From Hofstenia miamia (Eukaryota > Xenacoelomorpha > Acoela), in the NCBI GenBank assembly GCA_004352715.1, contig SCFE01000106.1, forward strand, positions 1,556,591-1,620,590: 64,000 nucleotides of DNA, given 5' to 3'. Both the position numbers and the translations under genes were made by a program. Shown piece by piece: positions 38,567 through 52,784 of the stretch. The notes below the pieces were generated by a model that made no database searches, had not been told where the DNA came from, and saw only the letters and a list, made by a program, of their open reading frames with translations. Position 1 is the stretch's first letter. Each line of letters opens with the position of its first letter.

Positions 38567-40237
38567 TAAGTGAAAGGCGAGTGGAATATTTTAGGCCTAT
38601 TGATATTGGTGAGACTCATACTTGTAACAATTAAAAGTCTAGAAATTTCAAAATTGTGTTAATATACAGTCTTTTTTTACTTTGATGTTTTCCTACTTAT
38701 GTCAACTATTTCATTCAATTGGTTCACAGAACATCAAACAGCTAATCCTTTTGAGTCATTAAAAGCATAATGGATGCCAAATTATTTTCATTTTAATATT
38801 GCTTCAATTTTATGTTGTGATTTCTATATTTATAAATAAACATTTTTGTAATGGCTTTAGATAGGACGGGTCAGGGCCCGGTCCGATCTTTATTTTACTG
38901 ATTACCATGGGCCGGCCTTGGATCATGGTTGCAACCGTGGTTAGCCCAAAGCACCATTAAATAACCTAATAAACAAAAACTGTTTTAATCTTATCACGAA
39001 AACAGGAATTTTTATAATGCATGATAACTTCCTCAAACAATTTTGAACTCTGATAACTTACTTAATTAATGAATATATGCAAAAAACTGAAAACACGACT
39101 TCTGACTTAATGCTTAATGTGAATATAAGAAAATCGTCGCTGACTAATCATTGTATATTGGCCATGGTTTAGCTTGGATAAAGTTAATATGGTAAAAAGG
39201 ACTGCAAGTGAAAACTAACTACATGTAGGTAGCGAATCCCCCTAGACCACAAAATTTTGCGCATTTGCAAATTTACTCATCTCAATGAATTAGTTTATGT
39301 TATGTGAAGTTTCCTATAACAGTGGAGGTATTTTCTTAAATTGTAAAATATATCTTGTAAAAGGCTACTCAATGATTATATATTATAATAGAAAAAACAC
39401 GTTTTCCAATTATTGTTCCTTTTTCTTGAAGTTATAGTCTTAGTCGACTAAAAACACTCTAGAATTGTTGAAAAACTACAAGCATGAATCAATGCATGAC
39501 TCTTGAAGCTCATCGGGATCAACATATGATTAGAATTAGGAAGTACTTTGATACTGCTTAAATTTATACTGCAGTTTCTACAGATGATACATCTGAAAAA
39601 ATATGCTATTAAATCCAATGACTTGAAAAATAAAATTGAAAGAACAGTGAAATTTGAGTCACAGGAGAATACTCATCCGGAGGAAATAATTGCCTAAGTT
39701 AGATCAAAGAGAAGCTCTTGTAAGGAATACATATCTTACATTAAAAATTTATGAAAATTTGAAGGGAGCACTCCCCACACATTATTAATTCTTTACAGCC
39801 AGTAGCATAAAGAGGATAATGTACCTTCTTTTGGTTTGCAGCATTTGATAGCAGCTGGCTAAACTTTTGAATGAGATTATTTTGAAAATATGATTCCATC
39901 TAGTAGAACTGAATTTGTTAATGCATTACGTTATATTTACCATGTTATACATTTCAAAATGGAAATTCACATACTGCAAATTTTTTGGTTTATTATTCTT
40001 AAAAAGTAAGCAACCAGCTGTCTGAAGTGGTCGTCTTTTAAATCTAATCAACAAAATATTCAAAGTATTTTTTTCTGTAGAATTACAGCTTGGCTCGGTT
40101 CGTTAGGAGCTCGACTCGTTAACAAGTCTGCACTGAAGACATTTAGTAAAATATGAGCCAAATCATAATTGCTCGACAAAATGAGTAAGAATATGCATTA
40201 ATGCTTCACGCAATAAATTCTCATCTTTGGCGGATGC
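38567..40237. other. Intergenic DNA with fragments of repeats
   Basis: No gene is supported. Around 38870-38940 there is a GC-richer CAGGGCCCGG...GGGCCGGCC patch like an hAT terminus. 40085-40130 carries a solitary end (GCTTGGCTCGG ... CGTTAACAAGTCTG) of the hAT family found at 14808-16310. Confidence 0.5.
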
Positions 40238-40305
40238 ACACCATTCAGGGGCGCACCCAGATTTTTTTCTGAGGAGGGGAACTATTCTTATATATATATA
40301 TATAT

Positions 40306-40345
40306 ATTTCAAACCGGTTTCGATGTATAAATCATCGTCAGTGTA
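40306..40345 (-). ncRNA. Hammerhead-ribozyme-like motif at the Penelope 3' end
   Basis: The minus strand reads CTGACGA, then TGAT, a short loop, ATC, then GAAAC and CCGG. The hammerhead core is CUGANGA...GAAA, and GAU/AUC can pair as stem II with one extra U. Penelope-like elements are known to carry hammerhead motifs in their terminal repeats, which raises the prior. Stems are short and unproven. Confidence 0.4.
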
Positions 40346-40442
40346 CAAATGCGTGGGATTTAATTGACAATTACTACATTAGATGATGCTGAAATATGCA
40401 TACACTTAAAATATGTTAAGTAAATTGATCGTACTTTGTTGA

Positions 40443-41436
40443 CTATTTAATAGCATGTTCTTGGTTGCATTTGGTGTTTTTTGTTCTTAGTAATATTTCA
40501 AAATTTGCTTTGTTTCCTTGGTGTTCATGCAAATATATTACACTTCTTAAATGCCCTCTAAGATGTTCTTTTATCCTAGTTTCAAAATGTCGCTTGCTTG
40601 TTCCGATGTAAAAACGGTTACATTTTTCACATTGATATTTATACAAAATGGAATAAACCAACATTTTGTTTATAGGATATTTGTTTCTAAAAAATTCTGA
40701 TAGTTTGTTTGATGTTAGTATTGGTACGATCTTGGTTACATTAAGTTTCTTGTTTATGTTTATTCTTAATTTTAGAAATTCCTTTTTTTCTTCAATGTAT
40801 GGTAGTTTCCAGTAAATTGGTGTTTGATCATCTGTTGTTACTTGATTACGTACCATATTGTTAGAAGTTAATGCTTTGTCAACGAATTTCTTTATTAGTT
40901 TGTGTGGATAACCATTTTTCTCTAAGATAGTGTAGAGGTTTGATATTGAATCACTTAAATTACTATAATTAGAAGAAATTTTAATAATTCGATTCAATAA
41001 GCATTGAATAGTATTAGTCTTATATTTGATGTCACAGTATGATTTGAATGGAATGTATAAATCAGTGTTAGTAGGTTTTCTATAGATCATTGTTTCATAG
41101 TGATCTTTTTTCATCTTTAAGGTTACGTCAAGAAAATTAATTGAATTATTGTGTGATTTTTCAACTGTAAACATTAGTTTTTTTTAAAAAGTTTGTAAGA
41201 AAACCATTAAATTCATCAATATCATTTGGATTTTCACAGACAGTGAAAATATCATCTACATAACGGTAATAAAAACTTGGTTTTATTGGCAATGATTCTA
41301 TCTTTGTCTCTAACATATCCATTGTAAAACAAGCCATACTAGGTCCTAAGGGTGAGCCCATCGCTATTCCATCTTTTTGCTCAGAAATTTCCTCATTGAA
41401 CATAAACTTTACATTTAAGCATGCTTTTTTTAGCAT
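40443..41436 (-). pseudogene. Penelope-like RT/GIY-YIG protein, frameshifted
   Basis: The first part (41161-41436) has the finger motif DGIAMGSPLGPSMACF and the catalytic box YRYVDDIF, in which the two Asp residues bind metal. The second part (40443-41174, another frame) reads NFLDVTLKM, then IYRKPTNTDLYIPF, the thumb and linker, then a C-terminal endonuclease with CEKCNRFYIGTSKRHFETRI followed by KEHLRGH. The order RT then GIY-YIG is diagnostic for Penelope-like elements. The frameshift falls at a T8 run near 41170, so it could be a sequencing or genuine indel. Upstream RT sequence (41437-41880) is more decayed. Confidence 0.85.
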
Positions 41437-41874
41437 TGTTTTAAGGTTTCATGAGAAAATGATAATTCTTCTTGTGGAATAAGTTTTAGTATATGGTCGA
41501 TTGTTTTATTGACTGGGATGTTTGTAAAACAATATTTTAAAAAAAAACTTGCCATGATTTTTTCTTTTTTTTATTGTTGTCAAAATTTTTTACCAATTTT
41601 GTTTAAAAAATCGAATGTGTCTTCTATTATGTATTTTGATGGAATATACTTCTTCAATAATTAGTAAAGTCACTTTGACAAAGTATATGTTGTAGAATTC
41701 AGCATCGATAAAATTGGTCGAAACGAAGGGTCCTCTTTGTTCTTGTGGATCTTGGGGGACAATACATTCTACTTGGTTGACATCCTATACTATGATACTC
41801 TTTGTAAAATTCTATTGGTAATTCTGTGATATGTACTAATTTCATTAATGTTTTATTAAATTTTTCTTCTTCAT

Positions 41875-41910
41875 ACATGATGATGATTAATAAATCGAAA
41901 CCGGTTGGAA
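41875..41910 (+). ncRNA. Hammerhead-like motif at the other Penelope end, decayed core
   Basis: The plus strand reads ATGATGA, GATT, AATAA, ATC, GAAACCGG. It parallels the copy at the other end, but the first core base is A instead of C, which should abolish cleavage. Confidence 0.3.
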
Positions 41911-41934
41911 ATATTATACTACAAATATGAAAAA

Positions 41935-42450
41935 NNNNNNNNNNNNNNNNNNNNNNNNNNNNNNNNNNNNNNNNNNNNNNNNNNNNNNNNNNNNNNNNNN
42001 NNNNNNNNNNNNNNNNNNNNNNNNNNNNNNNNNNNNNNNNNNNNNNNNNNNNNNNNNNNNNNNNNNNNNNNNNNNNNNNNNNNNNNNNNNNNNNNNNNNN
42101 NNNNNNNNNNNNNNNNNNNNNNNNNNNNNNNNNNNNNNNNNNNNNNNNNNNNNNNNNNNNNNNNNNNNNNNNNNNNNNNNNNNNNNNNNNNNNNNNNNNN
42201 NNNNNNNNNNNNNNNNNNNNNNNNNNNNNNNNNNNNNNNNNNNNNNNNNNNNNNNNNNNNNNNNNNNNNNNNNNNNNNNNNNNNNNNNNNNNNNNNNNNN
42301 NNNNNNNNNNNNNNNNNNNNNNNNNNNNNNNNNNNNNNNNNNNNNNNNNNNNNNNNNNNNNNNNNNNNNNNNNNNNNNNNNNNNNNNNNNNNNNNNNNNN
42401 NNNNNNNNNNNNNNNNNNNNNNNNNNNNNNNNNNNNNNNNNNNNNNNNNN
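41935..42450. other. Assembly gap (516 N)
   Basis: A run of Ns between two copies of the same Penelope-like sequence. The open frames that cross it are meaningless. Confidence 1.
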
Positions 42451-43037
42451 GATATTTGTTTCTAAAAAATTCTGATAGTTTGTTTGATGTTAGTATTGGT
42501 ACGATCTTGGTTACATTAAGTTTCTTGTTTGTTTATTCTTAATTTTAGAAATTCCTTTTTTTCTTCAATGTATGGTCGTTTCCAGTAAATTGGTGTTTGA
42601 TCATCTGTTGTTTACTTGATTACGTACCATTTTGTTAGAAGTTAATGCTTTGTCAACGAATTTCTTTATTAGTTTGTGTGGATACCCATTTTTCTTTAAG
42701 ATAGTGTAGAGGTTTATATTGAATCACTTAAATTACTATAATTAGAAGAAATTTTAAAAAATTGATTTAATAATCATTTAATAGTATTAATCTTTTATTT
42801 GATTTCACAGTATGATTTTGATGGAATGTATAAATCAGTGTTAGTAGGTTTTCTATAGATCATTGTTTCATCTTTAAGGTTACGTCAAGAAAATTAATTG
42901 AATTATTATGTGATTTTTCAACTGTAAACCTCAGTTCTTTTAGACAGTTGTGTAGAAAACCATTAAATTCATCAATATCATTTGGATTTTCAAAGACAGT
43001 GAAAATATCATCTACATAACGGTAATATAAACTTGGT
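42451..43037 (-). pseudogene. Second Penelope-like copy, fragment
   Basis: Matches 40676-41285 in the same orientation with many small deletions and substitutions (for example a missing segment near 42870 and several single-base changes). It covers the region from the linker to the RT catalytic box and stops where the homology breaks off into AT-rich DNA. More decayed than the first copy, with no continuous frame. Confidence 0.8.
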
Positions 43038-43995
43038 TAATTTAATACTTTATTTTTCTATTGTTTTTAGCATTTCTATGTAATTCACCATATTTCACTG
43101 CAGGTAAAAAATGCAGAAACCGTGTTCAAATTATTTTCACTTTAGCAAAATATAATTTAATAGACAATTTTATTCAAAATGGCTATATTTCTCATTCGCT
43201 TTTGGCCATAATTGGAATGAAAATAATAGATAAAAAATCATAGTAAATTGACATGTTTTGTTTTTTATAAAAACCAAACACAACACATAAAAACGTTTTA
43301 TAGGAAAAATTATCATTGTGAGATAACAATCAAGGTTACAAGTGCTTCATACTTCTGTTAGCACTAAGAAAAATTTAAGTTAAATGTTGCCAGAAATCTT
43401 AATCACTAAGAGCAAATTTGGTTCTGCATAGATACCTTATGTATAAGCTGTGATCATTATTTAATATCTCTAGGTTTGACATCACAATATGAGGTGTGTG
43501 ACAGAAAGATAGCAATAGCGCGAAATAAGGTTAATGGTTACGCCTTCAATATATCAAAAAGTGAATTCGGTTGTGGAAGCATAATATATATTTTGGTCAT
43601 CAAACTGTGCTGTACACACGCAATACCCAATACTATATTAATTTACTAGGCAGGACAATAATGATTTTCGAATTTGGACTTTATTATGTTTCGCCAAGAT
43701 TTTCATCCATTAATGTTCGTGAGAACGTTCTTAGTGAACCTAAATAATTGCAAGTTATTGGTAATTTTGGTTCTTCTAAAGTATTCAATAGATTAATCGA
43801 TTTCCATTCATATAATAATTGCTACATCAATTAATTATTGCTTACCCCTGCAGATGGAATTGAAGCAATGCTTAATATATACGTACTATGTTATCATATC
43901 AGCATACATTTCAAGCGGAATGGAAGCATCTGTGCTCTGTTGAGGGGGGAACGTTCCCCCAGTTCCCCCCCTCTGGGTGCGCCTCTGACACCATT

Positions 43996-44631
43996 AGACA
44001 ACAGCTTTAATTAAAAAATCTTGCTTAGATAACACATGAAAAGGAATTTTAATGAATTAGACTTTTTTTATTTATTAATTTTATTTACTATGTTGATTAG
44101 ACCTTCTTAATTTTTTTGGTAAAAATCATTAAGCTTCAGCATTATTCCGACTTTACTCTTAAGAATTCAGTAATTCGTACAAAGAAATGCAAGCAAATTT
44201 TAAACTTTGGTCACCTCTTGATTTCTACTTCAGATCTTGGAAATTTGAAAAGAGTTATATTAACAGCATTTAAGCCGATTTCTTAGTATTGTTAACTTGG
44301 ATTAATCCTCATTTGCCAGAATTTTCTAGGCGGAAATATTTAGAAAACATGTTTTGTATATTAGCAATAGAATATAGTTCAAGCCCATTTCACTGAGTTG
44401 TAAATATTTTTTCTGTCAAAATATATTGTTTTTATAGGTTTTTGAAAAATGTATATGTATGTCTTTCAGAAATTTTAGAGAACTTATGTATTAAGACATT
44501 CTCAAGAATATTGATTGCTAACCGATTATTTTAGTTTGTAAGACAAAATCTAATAGCAATAATAATACATGTAGATGACTTAAAGTATTAAAATGAATAA
44601 AATGTATTTATTAAAATTCGTAATTATGATT
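43996..44631. other. Intergenic DNA downstream of beta-tubulin 3
   Basis: AT-rich; the last part is the 3' UTR and flank of beta-tubulin 3. No other feature seen. Confidence 0.55.
44607..44612 (-). terminator. Candidate polyadenylation signal of beta-tubulin 3
   Basis: AATAAA on the minus strand about 20 nt after the TAG stop. This would give a very short 3' UTR; other sites further left are possible. Confidence 0.45.
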
Positions 44632-46705
<2,074 letters not shown>

Positions 46706-46766
46706 GTTGTAGAGAAAATCGACTGATCTATTTGCTGCAGACTATCGAAATGATACTTGAGAATAT

Positions 46767-46780
46767 TTTGCTATGGTAAC
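46767..46780 (-). promoter_or_regulatory. X-box-like site upstream of beta-tubulin 3
   Basis: The coding strand reads GTTACCATAGCAAA, one base from the RFX consensus GTNRCC(N0-3)RGYAAC. It lies 61 nt from the ATG. The best of the four sites. Confidence 0.6.
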
Positions 46781-46798
46781 AAGTTGATACTTGCTCAA

Positions 46799-46810
46799 AG
46801 CAACCGTAAC
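46799..46810 (-). promoter_or_regulatory. Conserved upstream element GTTACGGTTGCT (gene 3)
   Basis: Twelve bases identical to 55421-55432 upstream of gene 4, at the same distance (about 93 nt) from the ATG and in the same orientation. It consists of two GTTRCY-like half-sites, so it may be a second RFX-type site. Confidence 0.55.
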
Positions 46811-48949
46811 TATGACGAAGAAACAGACACGCCAACAGTGAGAAATAGTAAAGTTAATGCATCAACGAGTACTTAATTACGTCAACCGTGCATAGGTGGT
46901 GTTCGGTTGGCTTCATTCGCGTTGAAACAAGTTTTCACAGTGTGATTAAACGCAGATCTCTAACTTATGCGGATTACAGGCCAAAACACTACCAGCAAAC
47001 AATAGAAAATTGCCCCGTAAAATGCGGTTGCTTTCAATCAATGACACTAATCACGTCTAAATGAGAATCGCTTTTATTTTAGTGTTCTTGATGTGGCAGC
47101 CATAACAGCTTAGGTTTCTAAAATATTGAGAAAATGCATTGTAATTCATTGAATAGATTTGCTAAAAGCATGATTCATGTTTAAATCGTTTTCGTCTGAG
47201 TATTGCCTCTGACCCAAATCAGATTTGTATCTTCTTAACCTGTAGCCGGGTCAAAACCACCGATTTTTTCTATGAATATAACTACATATTGTTCTTAACA
47301 AAGCCGTCTTAGAATACTTTCAATTGTATGAAATGAATGGTTTGCTAGATGGCGAAATGATTGTAGCAAGTTATTTAATTTGAAAGAACAATTTAAATTC
47401 CGGCCGTCTGCTCAGCCAGAATCTGACCCAAGCGAAGAATTTTTTTCCAGCAGAAAAATGGCAAAATTCAAGTCAAATGTCTCCTATGTGACCCTATGTC
47501 ACGTTTATATTAGAAATCTGTAAAATGTATAATGAATTTTTACTATAAAGTATTTACGCTATCAATAGCGTATTGAAGATTTTATGAGGGTCATCAATAA
47601 CGAAGTTTTAAGAGAACGAGCCAATGTTGTAAAGCTTTGCAGAACCAGAAATTTTGCCCCAATCCAGTCCCATAGCAGTAATAAATGTTCTAGTTGTACG
47701 GCATAAATGTAATTTTGACCAAAATTTACAAAATTATGAGTAAATATTCTAAAATCGGTGGTCCCGGTCCCATTGCTCGTCTCAATCCCACCGAAATATT
47801 CAATCCAGATCCCAGTTCCATGAAACCAAATGGTGACGCAGAACCCTACACTGTTTCACCAAATGGCAGAAGATAACCATAATTACACATGATCGTTATT
47901 ATTAAAATACAAATATGCCACTTCTTTAAATCAATATAGAAAAAACGAAAAGTGAAGTAAAGAGCATCTCTTATGACTGTGGCATTATCTGAATAAATTG
48001 CTATCTCTCAAAAATGAGTGCGAACTTACTAAAAAGACACTAATAATCGGTACTTGATTTAGTAAAACTGATCAGCTATGATATCAATGAAAAATATTAA
48101 GGGGGAGCATTAATGTAGAAACTAAGGAGAGCTAGGGCTTGACTTTCCAGTATTTGGAAGACAAAATACACTGATTGCAGTTGATGTCAATGACGTCAGT
48201 AAATTTATATTTGCTTTTCCTAAATCTTTTCCGTTTATTGTAAAACTAGTTATTACACTATTTTATTATCAGATTATTATTATTTTCATTATAACTACTG
48301 TACATAGTTTTTTTAGAAAAAAATTATATATTATTGATATATTAGAGATTCAAGAATTAGTACAAGGTCGATATTAAAACAGTAGGCACAGAAGTTCGAT
48401 AAATCACTGAAAACTAACACAAAACGGTATGTTTAAATTAATATTCTCAAAGCTATGGACTGAAATATTCAGCCATTTCAGCAAGAACTGAAATAAATAA
48501 GAGTATTGAAAATGTGGGACTTCTTAGCTATAATTTAATTTTTGCATGTAAACTCACATTACTCTATACAAATATAGCAATTATGTAGTTATTTATTTAT
48601 TATTATCATTATTGATTATCTACCTTAGCCTTAAAATTCTTTGTCTTTTAAAAATACACATAGCTTTGTCTACATTTTAAACAAAATTCCCCAGCCTATT
48701 AAGAAATTTACAAATTTTCTATATTGACAAATCTAACCCGTTTCCATGTATTGGCGAACATTTAGACTAAAGGGTTTGGTGTGCATAGCATATTTATAAA
48801 TATTAACTCTTTTTAAATTACTTGACACAATCGCCTACAAGGATATTGTGTAAAATGTAAAAAAGCATTAGAGGCTACTGAAAAAATGTTTGCAACTAGA
48901 GGAGTGCAGAAAGAAATAAAATTTAATTCTTAAGCCAGGTGGAGATTGC

Positions 48950-50160
48950 AGTGGTGGAAAGAATGAGGGAAAAGTAAATCTAGATATTGAAACTGCATCA
49001 ATTAAGCAAATTGAGCAAAACAATTTTCACCTTCCAAGGAGAATTAAAAGTATTAGAGAGAATAGAAGAGCGTCATAGAGACTAATGGCTTGATAATGCT
49101 TGTAAAGTGGAAGTAATGTAGAAATAGGGTATGAACATGAAGTGTAGAAGAAGGCAAACTAAAGAAGATAGAAAGCTGTGAAGGAAGGAAGAATTTAGAA
49201 TAAAGTGGTTAAGATTAGGAAGCTAAAATTTTAGATTAGGACAAGTAAGGACGTATAAAATGGATGTAGGCTATACAAATTGACGTCTATTGAAACTTCA
49301 AAAGAGGAACTTAATCACAAATTGGTTACAAAGACTGAGAAATTGGAAAGTATTAACAAAATCGAAACAGGCCAAAGAAAATATGAAGATTAACACAGAG
49401 TAAGACAGAATCTACTGGTAACACAAGGTTTTGCTTTGTAATTAATATAATGCAAAGCGATAATACATACAACTGTAGCAGACAAGGATTCAGTAAGATT
49501 CTGGATAAATATATAAGGAAATAAGATGACTATTCGGAAATGAGCATGTCAAAAATAAATTTCAGACAAAAGAGGTGGTGATTATAATTACTAAAGAAAG
49601 AAAACATGTGCTAGTACAAAGTTGACAGAGGAAATAGAGTTGAAGTATATTGAATTATTCCCAGTAATTGCTTAAGCACTAAAAGAAGTAAGCAAAAGGA
49701 AATACGAAAAATGCTTGTAATAGTTATGGCTAATAAGGTGGCATGGGCGTTAGTACAGATATTACAGCAGCCAAGTTCAACAAAATCTCTGAATAAATCT
49801 TAGGACTGAAAATTTTGAAAGAGATAACGTACATTAATATTGACTGAAAAGCTTTTGTATACGAGAATAACGAGGCCTTAGAAATTTTATTGTAACTGGA
49901 TGATGATCTACAAACAACCAAAGTCGTTAACTTCAGTAAATCCGAACAGATTAATCCCAGAAGATCAGCAAGGATACAGAGTCAACAGTTAAAAGGAGTT
50001 TCTGCATGAAGATGTAGGGTAAATGATACATTGGATCTCAAACAGCAAAGCATTCTTGAATAAAAGGTAGAATTGATGTAGAGATATAATTGAGATTGTG
50101 TAGTGACAAATGAGAAAGTGAAGGTAGTCTGGGCCATCAATATGCGGTCAAGTAAGTTAA
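48950..50160 (+). pseudogene. Possible decayed R2-like LINE (low confidence)
   Basis: The plus strand is purine-rich like the coding strand of the R2-like LINE at 58 kb. Fragments such as NRLIPEDQQGYRVNS (about 49945-49990) resemble the (E)EQKGxRxxSRG block of such reverse transcriptases. No long open frame survives and no catalytic box was found. It could equally be a chance resemblance. Confidence 0.3.
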
Positions 50161-50200
50161 TTGCAGGAAAAAGACCGCGTATTCTTGTTATTTAAATGGA

Positions 50201-50204
<4 letters not shown>

Positions 50205-50234
<30 letters not shown>
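50205..50234. repeat. (TA)n microsatellite
   Basis: Uninterrupted TA dinucleotide run. Confidence 0.95.
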
Positions 50235-50237
<3 letters not shown>

Positions 50238-50502
50238 TATTAGCATAATTTATGCATAAATTGCCCTGAATAGAAACAAGCATCCCAGTACTACGTAACT
50301 TTAATAATCTATTTCCTGACATCAAAGATATAAAATTTCCATTTTTCACCGCGAATCTTAAAACTAGTAACAAAGTTTTGTAGTAAAAGTAGCAAATTTG
50401 AAGGGAATTTGTATTTACGATTTACAAAATATAGCAATTAAAGACCTCAAGTGTTTCTGTTGAAATATCAATTGAAATATCACGATCTGATTGCGCCCTT
50501 AA

Positions 50503-50898
50503 CCCGTTTTTGCCCATTGTTTCCACTATGGGAACAATTTTTATTTTTAAGAATTTTAATTTAAGTACACAATTTTGGTTTTCATATTTTATCTATATTA
50601 TGTGTCTTTGTAATTCCCCCAAACATGCATAATTTTGAAAGATTGTCTTTCTCTTTATTAAATAGGAACTGTATTGTTTTAAAGCTTGGATTAAGGAAAT
50701 CACAGAAAAAGATAGTGTTTTTACTTAAATAACTATAAGTTGAGATATTCAAATTGTTAATGTAATAATACTCAGTGAAATAGAATATTACCAGGTCTGT
50801 TGTATGCTTTCCATTTCAAATACGATTTAAAGTCTATTTCATAATTAAAGCACTTTTCTCCCAATGTTCCCACCTTGGGAACAATGGGCATAACTGGG
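50503..50898. mobile_element. piggyBac-like MITE
   Basis: A 396-bp unit preceded by TTAA (50499-50502). The inverted ends are CCCGTTTTTGCCCATTG and CCCAGTTATGCCCATTG. Subterminal GTTCCCA/TGGGAAC palindromes occur at both ends. The right flank is TGTA, not TTAA, so the second target copy is mutated or the boundary is off. CCC start plus TTAA suits piggyBac. Confidence 0.65.
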
Positions 50899-51855
50899 TG
50901 TATTCTCTGAAAAAAAAATTTCTAAAAAAATTGGATTAAACTCTTGTATAAATAGTGAATCTTTACATATATAAAATAGTTTCTGTAGTGCCATCTAGTG
51001 TCATTTTATGAGAGAGGGAATAAATACTTCAATGGGACTAGGGTGGGACCAAATACAAGAGAGATTCACCAGTACAATTTTGTTCCACAGAATTCTAATA
51101 ATTTTTGGTTTTTTGATTTATAATATTGATCATTAATTGACATGCTTGAAAGGCTAGAAGTAGAAATATGACAAGAGCAGAAGTCTCTTCTGAGCCAACA
51201 TTGATGGTAATGAACATGAGCAAGACAGTGCAGATGAAAATCTAGGTACACTTCAAAATTAATAGTAGACAATTGCAAAGAAGTGTCAGTGGTAGAATTA
51301 TACAGAATAGGCAAATTTAATACATTGAAGAACATGAAAAAGATTTTAAGGATTCTTCTATACTAAATATATCAAAAAGTAACAAACTGGACAATGGTCT
51401 AAGTGAAATATTCACTATTATTGGAATATTTTTTTTTCACTATCAAAGTCTTTGAAATGGATATTTTACTTGAAATTATATTATTCAGCAGCATTTTTAT
51501 ATTACCATAAACAAAAACAGTTTTCAAATCCGAAAAATATTTTCCTCTTTGATTGCTATTGATCCCAAGATGGATACAAAACATTTCCCATGGTTTTCTA
51601 AATTCCCTGTGTGCAATATTTAATGCATAGTTCTTATGTTAATTAAACATTATATATTAACCTAAAATTGATAAGTTATTTAAGAAATTTAAGAGTTAGG
51701 CATAAACGGGATAATGCCTAGATTGAAAACATTTACGTAACAATAACTTTGATAGCACAGGGAATCTTGCAATATTAGCTTTATGGAAATTGTTTCTTAA
51801 ATTTAGCTGTTATCTCACTTGAAGCTTCATATATATTAATCGTTATAATCATGGC

Positions 51856-52161
51856 NTTAGATGAATTATTGAAACGAGATAAGTACAATTAATAAATTAA
51901 AAGCAATATATGAAAGAAATAAGTGTGCTATAGATCTCCAAGTTTTGATATTAAACCACTTTTTAAGAACATTCCAGTAGAATCAGTTATATCCTTGTTA
52001 CTATTCCGAAGGGTCAACTGGTTATTTCTCTGGAAACATTAAAAGATTTACTTACATCTTTTCTTTTCAACTCAAAAATATTTTTTACATAAACCTATAA
52101 TTATTTCAATTCGTTGACATTTTGTCTATAGTTGTTCGCGTTGGTGAACTTGTGTTACAGN
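51856..52161. other. Second N-bracketed insert with duplicated flank (assembly artefact)
   Basis: Single Ns at 51856 and 52161 bracket 304 nt. The 94 nt left of the insert (51762-51855) are repeated exactly right of it (52162-52255). The insert encodes a short SFDIKPLFKNIPVESVISLL stretch on the plus strand, like the DxxxLFTNIPV block of Penelope-type reverse transcriptases, so a repeat contig was probably misplaced here. Confidence 0.8.
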
Positions 52162-52743
52162 GAATCTTGCAATATTAGCTTTATGGAAATTGTTTCTTAA
52201 ATTTAGCTGTTATCTCACTTGAAGCTTCATATATATTAATCGTTATAATCATGGCGTTCTGAATTGAGGTTACAAATTATAAATCAAATGTCTAGCAACA
52301 GTTTGATTTGTAATAATTTTATTTTAGATAACGTTTAAATGAAAGAAATTTGAATTTCACTTAAATTTTAACTATTTTCAAATATTTAGGAAAATTTATT
52401 CTGTTCAAAGCCTTTCGAATTGAATATCGCAAACGTGACCCATTTTAAGCAAAACTAATAATAAGTAGTGGTTAATCGATTTTCGAGAGAAACATAGCTT
52501 TCACACAACAAAAAATGCCAAATCTAAGTTGCTATTATTGCCTACTACATGCAGAAGCAACTGAAAATCAGAGGCTAGTAATTTTTTGTATTATATCTTG
52601 AACAATTATTGGTTGTGCGTGACCGGAAGACCAATTTTTGACACAGTTGTTCTGTTCCATCTAGATCTTTTCTAAAACAAAATGCGTACTTTCCAAACGC
52701 CACTCAAATATATTTAGCTCTATGTTAATAAGAAATTTTTCAA

Positions 52744-52746
<3 letters not shown>

Positions 52747-52778
<32 letters not shown>
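52747..52778. repeat. (TA)n microsatellite
   Basis: Uninterrupted TA dinucleotide run. Confidence 0.95.

Positions 52779-52784
<6 letters not shown>

Larger units (their letters stand above)
40304..41914 (-). mobile_element. Penelope-like retroelement with inverted ends
   Basis: The minus strand carries a Penelope-type reverse transcriptase followed by a GIY-YIG endonuclease. The two extremities are inverted copies of one motif: AACCGGTTTCGATGTATAAA at the left and, in reverse, AACCGGTTTCGATTTATTAA at the right. Each resembles a hammerhead ribozyme core. The left end abuts an AT repeat. The coding region is short and frameshifted, so the copy is 5'-truncated and dead. Confidence 0.82.
40246..43987. 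mobile_element. hAT element or hAT-bounded composite with nested Penelope element
   Basis: A perfect 8-bp duplication ACACCATT (40238-40245, 43988-43995) bounds 3.7 kb. The inverted ends CAGGGGCGCACCCAGA and CAGAGGCGCACCCAGA differ at one base. Most of the interior is Penelope-like sequence and an N gap. About 0.9 kb of AT-rich sequence (43040-43920) has no transposase motif. I read this as a non-autonomous hAT element that later received Penelope insertions. Confidence 0.82.

Noticed and set aside
41905-42475. Long open frames across the N gap
   Set aside because: They consist almost entirely of undetermined residues. The same applies to the frames around 58196-58900 and 60939-61190.
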